Shown here piece by piece: positions 5,614 to 5,872 of a stretch of 5,872 nucleotides of DNA (position 1 is its first letter; every line of letters starts with the position of its first letter). A program made the translations under genes and the position numbers. The stretch is from Kiloniellaceae bacterium (GTDB lineage Bacteria; Pseudomonadota; Alphaproteobacteria; Kiloniellales; Kiloniellaceae), in contig JAJFGM010000461.1 of assembly GCA_021776145.1 (NCBI GenBank), positions 1-5,872 of the forward strand, written 5' to 3'. The notes under the pieces are model-generated. The model made no database searches and was not told the origin of the DNA. It worked only from the letters and a program-made list of their open reading frames with translations.

Positions 5614-5872
5614 CACCCCCTTGTCCAACACGGCAGTGGAGGCCCAGCAGCCGCACCGCTCGCTCTGGTACGATGTCTGGGTCCAGTATCGCAACCATCG
5701 CGGGGCGCTGGCCGGCACCGCCGTCTTCCTGCTGATCGTGCTGGCCGTGGCCGTCGGGCCCTATCTCCACACCGTCGATCCGACCTACCTCGATTACCGG
5801 GCCAAGAATCTGGGGCCGAGCTGGGGGCATCCCTTCGGCACCGACAACCTGGGGCGGGATATGTTGGCGCAG
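5606..5872 (+). CDS. Peptide/nickel-family ABC transporter permease, DppC type, N-terminal part
   Basis: This frame opens at the ATG at 5606 and is still open at the right edge, so only the first 89 residues are visible; DppC proteins are about 280-310 long. It starts with a polar cytoplasmic tail (MTDTPLSNTAVEAQQPHRSL) and WYDVWVQYRNHRGALAG. One membrane segment follows at about residues 35-52 (LAGTAVFLLIVLAVAVGPYL), then a periplasmic stretch and HPFGTDNLGRDMLAQ (75-89). That last motif is the hallmark of DppC/OppC permeases at the entry to their conserved membrane domain. The start overlaps the last 8 bases of the DppB-type gene in a different frame, implying translational coupling. It completes the permease pair of this importer. 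Nothing looks broken in the visible part. Confidence 0.92.
   Translation, partial: MTDTPLSNTAVEAQQPHRSLWYDVWVQYRNHRGALAGTAVFLLIVLAVAVGPYLHTVDPTYLDYRAKNLGPSWGHPFGTDNLGRDMLAQ

Noticed and set aside
1..5872. A new defence, mobile or biosynthetic system
   Set aside because: All well-supported genes belong to familiar transporter families. No recombinase, nuclease, toxin, repeat array or synthase is present.

Overview
The window is high-GC DNA with dense, same-strand genes. It most likely comes from a Gram-negative alphaproteobacterium. The solute-binding protein has an ordinary Sec signal peptide ending in Ala-Leu-Ala with no lipobox cysteine, which fits a periplasm. The lineage is inferred from composition and protein style only.

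Layout, all on the + strand: (1) 1-300, the C-terminal part of a probable ABC-type transport auxiliary lipoprotein (PqiC-like), cut by the left edge and probably part of an upstream lipid/Mce-type transporter. (2) 301-615, a noncoding gap with small inverted repeats and a perfect 11-bp tandem repeat just before the next gene. (3) 616-1623 and 1620-2648, the two ATPases of a peptide/nickel-family (Opp/Dpp) importer, overlapping by ATGA. (4) 2649-2810, a leader that can fold into two successive hairpins, the second reaching into the ribosome binding site of the next gene. (5) 2811-4520, a family 5 periplasmic solute-binding protein. (6) 4521-4584, a short gap with a 12-bp perfect hairpin. (7) 4585-5613, the first permease. 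(8) 5606-5872, the second permease, overlapping by 8 nt and cut by the right edge.

Genes 616-5872 make one complete importer apart from the end of the last permease. The binding protein captures a solute in the periplasm, two DppB/DppC-type permeases form the channel, and a DppD/DppF-type ATPase heterodimer drives uptake. The order is ATPase-ATPase-binding protein-permease-permease, unlike the E. coli dppABCDF order. The substrate cannot be read from the sequence; a peptide is the default, but other small solutes are possible.

I found no evidence of a new kind of biological system. The observations most worth a second look are non-coding: the 11-bp tandem repeat ahead of the operon, the two hairpins in front of the binding-protein gene, and the strong hairpin behind it. 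I see no tRNA, rRNA, CRISPR, insertion sequence or broken gene.
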